NCBI GenBank assembly: GCA_002342035.1
Contig: DDPE01000002.1
Location: 1-53,850, forward strand
Direction: 5' to 3'
DNA length: 53,850 nt
From: Asticcacaulis sp. UBA2476
GTDB lineage: Bacteria > Pseudomonadota > Alphaproteobacteria > Caulobacterales > Caulobacteraceae
Part shown: piece by piece, positions 50,961 to 53,850 of the stretch
Layout: each line of letters opens with the position of its first letter
How positions within the stretch are numbered: the stretch's first letter is position 1
The notes under the pieces: model-generated
The model's input: the letters and a program-made list of their open reading frames with translations, nothing else
Databases searched by the model: none
What the model was told of the DNA's origin: nothing
Translations under genes and position numbers: made by a program

Positions 50961-52078
50961 TGGGAAAGGTTCTGATCCTTGGGGGATACGGTAATTTCGG
51001 TAAGCGGATTGCCGAGGCGCTGATCCGGTCAAATGTGCCGGTAATCATCGCCGGACGGAATTTGTCTAAGGCGCAGGCGTTAGCGGATCGGCTTAAGGAC
51101 ATGCTGCCCGATGCGGAGGTGGGGGCGGCTTTTGTCAATATTGACGATGGGCTGATTGAGGCGCTTAAAAATCTGTCGCCAAATGTTGTGGTCAATACGG
51201 TCGGGCCGTTTCAGGGGCAGGATTACTATGTCGCCCGCGCCTGTATTGCTGCGGGGATGCACTATATCGATCTGGCCGATGGCCGGGAGTTTGTCACAGG
51301 TATCACCGCTCTTGATGATCAGGCTAAGGCCGCAAAACTTTGTGTAATTAGCGGAGCCAGCACGGTGCCGGGGCTATCGTCGGCTGTGGTTGAGCGCTAC
51401 CGAAGCCAGTTCGCTGTGATAGAATCAATGATGTACGGCATCAGTCCGGGCCAGAAGGCCGAGCGGGGATTGGCGACCACGAAGGGCATACTGAGTTACG
51501 TTGGTAAAAAGCTAAAACCCGCACTGGGGCAGGGTGGTGCGCGATATGGCTGGCAGGATATTTACCGGCAAACCTACCCTGAGCTTGAGGCGCGCTGGAT
51601 GGCTAATTGCGATGTGCCCGATCTGGATCTGCTGCCCAAAGCTTATGGCATAAAGTCCATCCGGTTTTCAGCGGGACTGGAGCATCCTTTGCTGCATCTG
51701 GGGCTGTGGGGCTTAAGCTGGCTGGTGCGGATAGGGTTGCCCCTTAATCTCGAACGCCATGCGGCTTTGATGTTGCGGATGAGCGACCTGTTTAATGGTC
51801 TGGGGACAGCCGATGGCGGCATGCACGTCGTTTTACGGGGAACGGATTTGCAGGGGCAAATGCGTGAGGTGCGCTGGTTTATCATTGCTCGCAACGGCGA
51901 TGGCCCGCAAATCCCCTGCGTACCGGCTATCATATTGGCTCGACGTCTGGCGCAGGATGACCGAGCCGTAGTGGATATCGGCGCAGGCGTAAAAGCCTGT
52001 GTCGGCCTGGTCAATATTGACGATTATCTGGCTGAACTCAGCCGGTTTGACATGAAGATGCACCACTTTGAGAATTAG
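50960..52078 (+). CDS. Saccharopine dehydrogenase-like NAD(P)-binding protein
   Basis: A 372-residue protein with an N-terminal Rossmann fold (VLILGGYGNFGKRIAEALIRSNVPVIIAGRNL) of the saccharopine dehydrogenase NADP-binding type. This continues as NVVVNTVGPFQGQDYYVARACIAAGMHYIDLADG, again family-typical. The C-terminal half has a less conserved domain. Its true substrate is unlikely to be saccharopine, since lysine genes are absent; related proteins often act on lipid or polyketide substrates. It ends 4 bp into the convergent symporter gene and is the last of the coupled trio. Confidence 0.88.
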   Translation: MGKVLILGGYGNFGKRIAEALIRSNVPVIIAGRNLSKAQALADRLKDMLPDAEVGAAFVNIDDGLIEALKNLSPNVVVNTVGPFQGQDYYVARACIAAGMHYIDLADGREFVTGITALDDQAKAAKLCVISGASTVPGLSSAVVERYRSQFAVIESMMYGISPGQKAERGLATTKGILSYVGKKLKPALGQGGARYGWQDIYRQTYPELEARWMANCDVPDLDLLPKAYGIKSIRFSAGLEHPLLHLGLWGLSWLVRIGLPLNLERHAALMLRMSDLFNGLGTADGGMHVVLRGTDLQGQMREVRWFIIARNGDGPQIPCVPAIILARRLAQDDRAVVDIGAGVKACVGLVNIDDYLAELSRFDMKMHHFEN

Positions 52079-53433
52079 TTCTGGCGATAAAAATCGTCTA
52101 ATTCATCGGGGCTAGGTTCATAGGATTTACGGCCATAATAGATGTCTTCATCCAGTTCGCCCTCGGTCTTGGCAACGGCGAGGGCGACCACGGAATCGCT
52201 GATGACGTTGATGGTAGTGCGGGCCATATCCATGATGCGGTCTACCGGCAGTATAAAGCCCACAATCAGGGCGACCTGTGCCGGTGTGGCGCCAAAGGTT
52301 TGCAAAACCACGGCCGCCAGAAACAATGAGGCTGACGGGATTCCGGCGGCACCGATCGCAGATATGGTGGCGGTCACCACAATCATGGCGTAGTGGCTTA
52401 AGGTCAGCTCATAGCCAAAGATACGCGCGGTAAATACTGCCAGTATTCCAAGATACAGCGCGGTGCCATCCATATTGATGGTCGCTCCCAGCGGCAGGGT
52501 TGAACCGGCAATTGATCGATTGACCCCCAGCTTTTGGGTGGTGCAGGCGATGGTGACGGGCAGGGTGGCGTTGCTGGAGGCCGTGGAATAGCCGACGGCG
52601 GCGGCATCGGCAACACCCTTGAAAAACCGGCCAAGTGGCAGGCGCAGCCACAGCTTAATGATCGCAAAATAGACGATAATCATATAGGTAATGAGCGCCA
52701 GATAGACGCAGGCCACCAGCAGCAATATGGATTTGAAGGCTTCTAATCCCTGACTGGCGACCGTATAGGCGATCAGGGCGAATACGCCGATGGGGGCGAA
52801 TTCCATGACGATCTGAGTAACCTTAAGCATGGCCTCAGATGCGGCGGTAAACACATCGCCCGCCAGCTTCGCGGAAGGGCCCGCTAAAATTATGCCGATG
52901 CCAAATATAACGGCGAAGAATATGATGGCCAGAACGTCGCCTTCAACCAGCGCGACAACCGGATTTTGCGGTATGACCTCAAGCAGTCGTTCCCGTAAGG
53001 AGGGGGTGTCGGAAGCCAGCGGTGCGGTCTCTGTCGCATCAAAGCTGATGCCCTGACCGGGCTGAAAAATATTGCCGAATATTAGCCCGACTATGTTGGC
53101 GCACACGGTCATCAGCAGATAAAGGCCGATGGTTTTCAGCCCGACCGTCCCCAGCTTTTTCGGATCGCCAAGGGCAACGACCCCGGCCACCAGCGTGGTG
53201 AAAATCAGCGGCACGATCAGCATCCGCAACAGCCGCATGAAGATATCACCAAAGGGGCCGAGATAGGTCTTGATCCAATGGGCGGCGACGCTTTTGGCCT
53301 CATCCGGAGCTATGCCAATATGCAGCCCCCAATAGATCAGCGCATGTTGCAGGCCATAGCCTGTGATGACGCCAAGGACGAGCGCCAGCATGACCCGCCC
53401 CCACAAAGGTATGCTAAACCACCATCTGAACAT
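52075..53433 (-). CDS. Dicarboxylate/amino acid:cation symporter (DAACS)
   Basis: An inner-membrane secondary transporter of the DctA/GltP family, which takes up dicarboxylates or acidic amino acids with Na+ or H+. The 452-residue protein has multiple membrane helices. The family signature ASSNATLPVTIACTTQ lies near residue 280, followed by the substrate-binding GATINMDGTALYLGI. DMARTTINVISDSVVALAVAKTEGE lies near the C terminus. The exact substrate cannot be told from sequence. The ATG at 53433 gives a full-length protein. It is divergent from tig. Confidence 0.93.
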   Translation of the reverse strand: MFRWWFSIPLWGRVMLALVLGVITGYGLQHALIYWGLHIGIAPDEAKSVAAHWIKTYLGPFGDIFMRLLRMLIVPLIFTTLVAGVVALGDPKKLGTVGLKTIGLYLLMTVCANIVGLIFGNIFQPGQGISFDATETAPLASDTPSLRERLLEVIPQNPVVALVEGDVLAIIFFAVIFGIGIILAGPSAKLAGDVFTAASEAMLKVTQIVMEFAPIGVFALIAYTVASQGLEAFKSILLLVACVYLALITYMIIVYFAIIKLWLRLPLGRFFKGVADAAAVGYSTASSNATLPVTIACTTQKLGVNRSIAGSTLPLGATINMDGTALYLGILAVFTARIFGYELTLSHYAMIVVTATISAIGAAGIPSASLFLAAVVLQTFGATPAQVALIVGFILPVDRIMDMARTTINVISDSVVALAVAKTEGELDEDIYYGRKSYEPSPDELDDFYRQN

Positions 53434-53617
53434 GCTGTGCTCCCGATCATATGAGGGCTGACTGTGGCACAGGCGTAAAGATGCGGCAACCGTGCCCAGC
53501 GCTTTGGGGCGGCCTTTGGGTTGTCATGAAATTGGCCCGAAAAAGCGAGAAAACTGGCTATATACCGTTGACCTTGAGGCGTATCATGCCATAGATGCGC
53601 TTCTTTTGAATTTCCGC

Positions 53618-53635
53618 ACCGGCGACTTTGCCGGT
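53618..53635 (+). promoter_or_regulatory. Short hairpin in the tig leader
   Basis: ACCGGC-gacttt-GCCGGT is a perfect 6-bp stem with a six-base loop, 74 bp before the tig start codon. It could be part of the leader; no promoter was placed with confidence in the 276-bp divergent region. Confidence 0.35.
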
Positions 53636-53709
53636 CGGTCGTGTTTTGTCTGAATTGTGCGTCCGGCAAGGGCTGGAAAGGGCGCGGTTCTAAAAGGTAC
53701 TGAAAATCG

Positions 53710-53850
53710 ATGCAAGTCGTTGAAAAACTGAATGAAGGCCTGTCGCGCGTCTACGAAGTCACGATCGCTAAAGATCTACTGACGCAAAAGCTGAACGCCA
53801 AAATCGCCGAAGTCGCCCCCAAAATGAACGTCAAGGGCTTCCGTCCCGGC
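53710..53850 (+). CDS. tig: Trigger factor, N-terminal part only (truncated by window edge)
   Basis: Trigger factor is the ribosome-bound chaperone and prolyl isomerase. Only 47 residues are in the window: they start MQVVEKLNEGLSRVYEVTIA and reach the ribosome-binding signature GFRPG (VKGFRPG), characteristic of this family. The frame continues past the window edge. In Caulobacterales, clpP and clpX often follow, but that cannot be checked here. Confidence 0.95.
   Translation, partial: MQVVEKLNEGLSRVYEVTIAKDLLTQKLNAKIAEVAPKMNVKGFRPG

Noticed and set aside
1..53850. CRISPR arrays, toxin-antitoxin pairs, restriction systems or secondary metabolite clusters
   Set aside because: I found no spaced direct repeats and none of the characteristic gene families in the window.

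Overview
The window looks like a stretch of core chromosome from a member of the Caulobacterales, most probably Asticcacaulis or a close relative. The evidence is the gene order (rne, amidase, PBP1A, prfB, yihY, bactofilin, M23 peptidase), the GWW tail on RNase E, a perfect CtrA-type box, the alphaproteobacterial suf operon order, and a GC content that reads nearer 55-60 % than the 67 % usual in Caulobacter or Brevundimonas. The genus is an inference. I see no insertion sequence, prophage, integrase, CRISPR array or restriction/defence island.

Layout. 1-654 is a protein truncated by the window edge, divergent from a complex I accessory subunit (NDUFA12 type) and a DUF2155 protein. 2092-5102 is a minus-strand aroQ-accB-accC-aat cluster. 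5216-6585 is thiS, a lower-GC glyoxalase-fold gene, and thiG. 6582-9980 holds a glycosyltransferase, a DsbA-like protein and an M48 peptidase. 10095-12893 is RNase E with a long structured leader. 13463-18548 is cell-wall and translation genes: an N-acetylmuramoyl-L-alanine amidase, PBP1A, and prfB with an intact +1 programmed frameshift. 18570-21313 is a YihY protein, then bactofilin overlapping an M23 peptidase, with a CtrA box just upstream.

21516-29509 holds a peroxiredoxin, a giant AsmA-like envelope protein, tyrS, anmK and an alpha/beta hydrolase. 29741-36894 is a complete suf-type Fe-S cluster assembly operon: iscR, an IscS-type desulfurase, sufB, sufC, sufD, sufS, sufT and sufA. 36872-43054 holds a hypothetical protein, an acyltransferase, a diguanylate cyclase, a DEAD-box helicase and parE. 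43150-44872 is a tandem pair of TorF-type outer-membrane proteins. 45170-48714 is the nitrogen block amtB, glnA, glnB. A tRNA-Leu(UAG) follows, then DUF2269, a tight DCC/DUF4166/saccharopine-dehydrogenase-like trio, a dicarboxylate/amino-acid symporter and the start of tig.

The most interesting signals are regulatory or small-scale: the CtrA box on the bactofilin/M23 operon; an IscR whose cluster-ligand loop carries a large insertion; DnaA-box-like sites beside the truncated first gene; a nested inverted repeat between parE and the helicase; a clamp-motif-like peptide at the N terminus of ParE; and the uncharacterised DCC-DUF4166-dehydrogenase module. I did not find a clearly novel multi-gene system.
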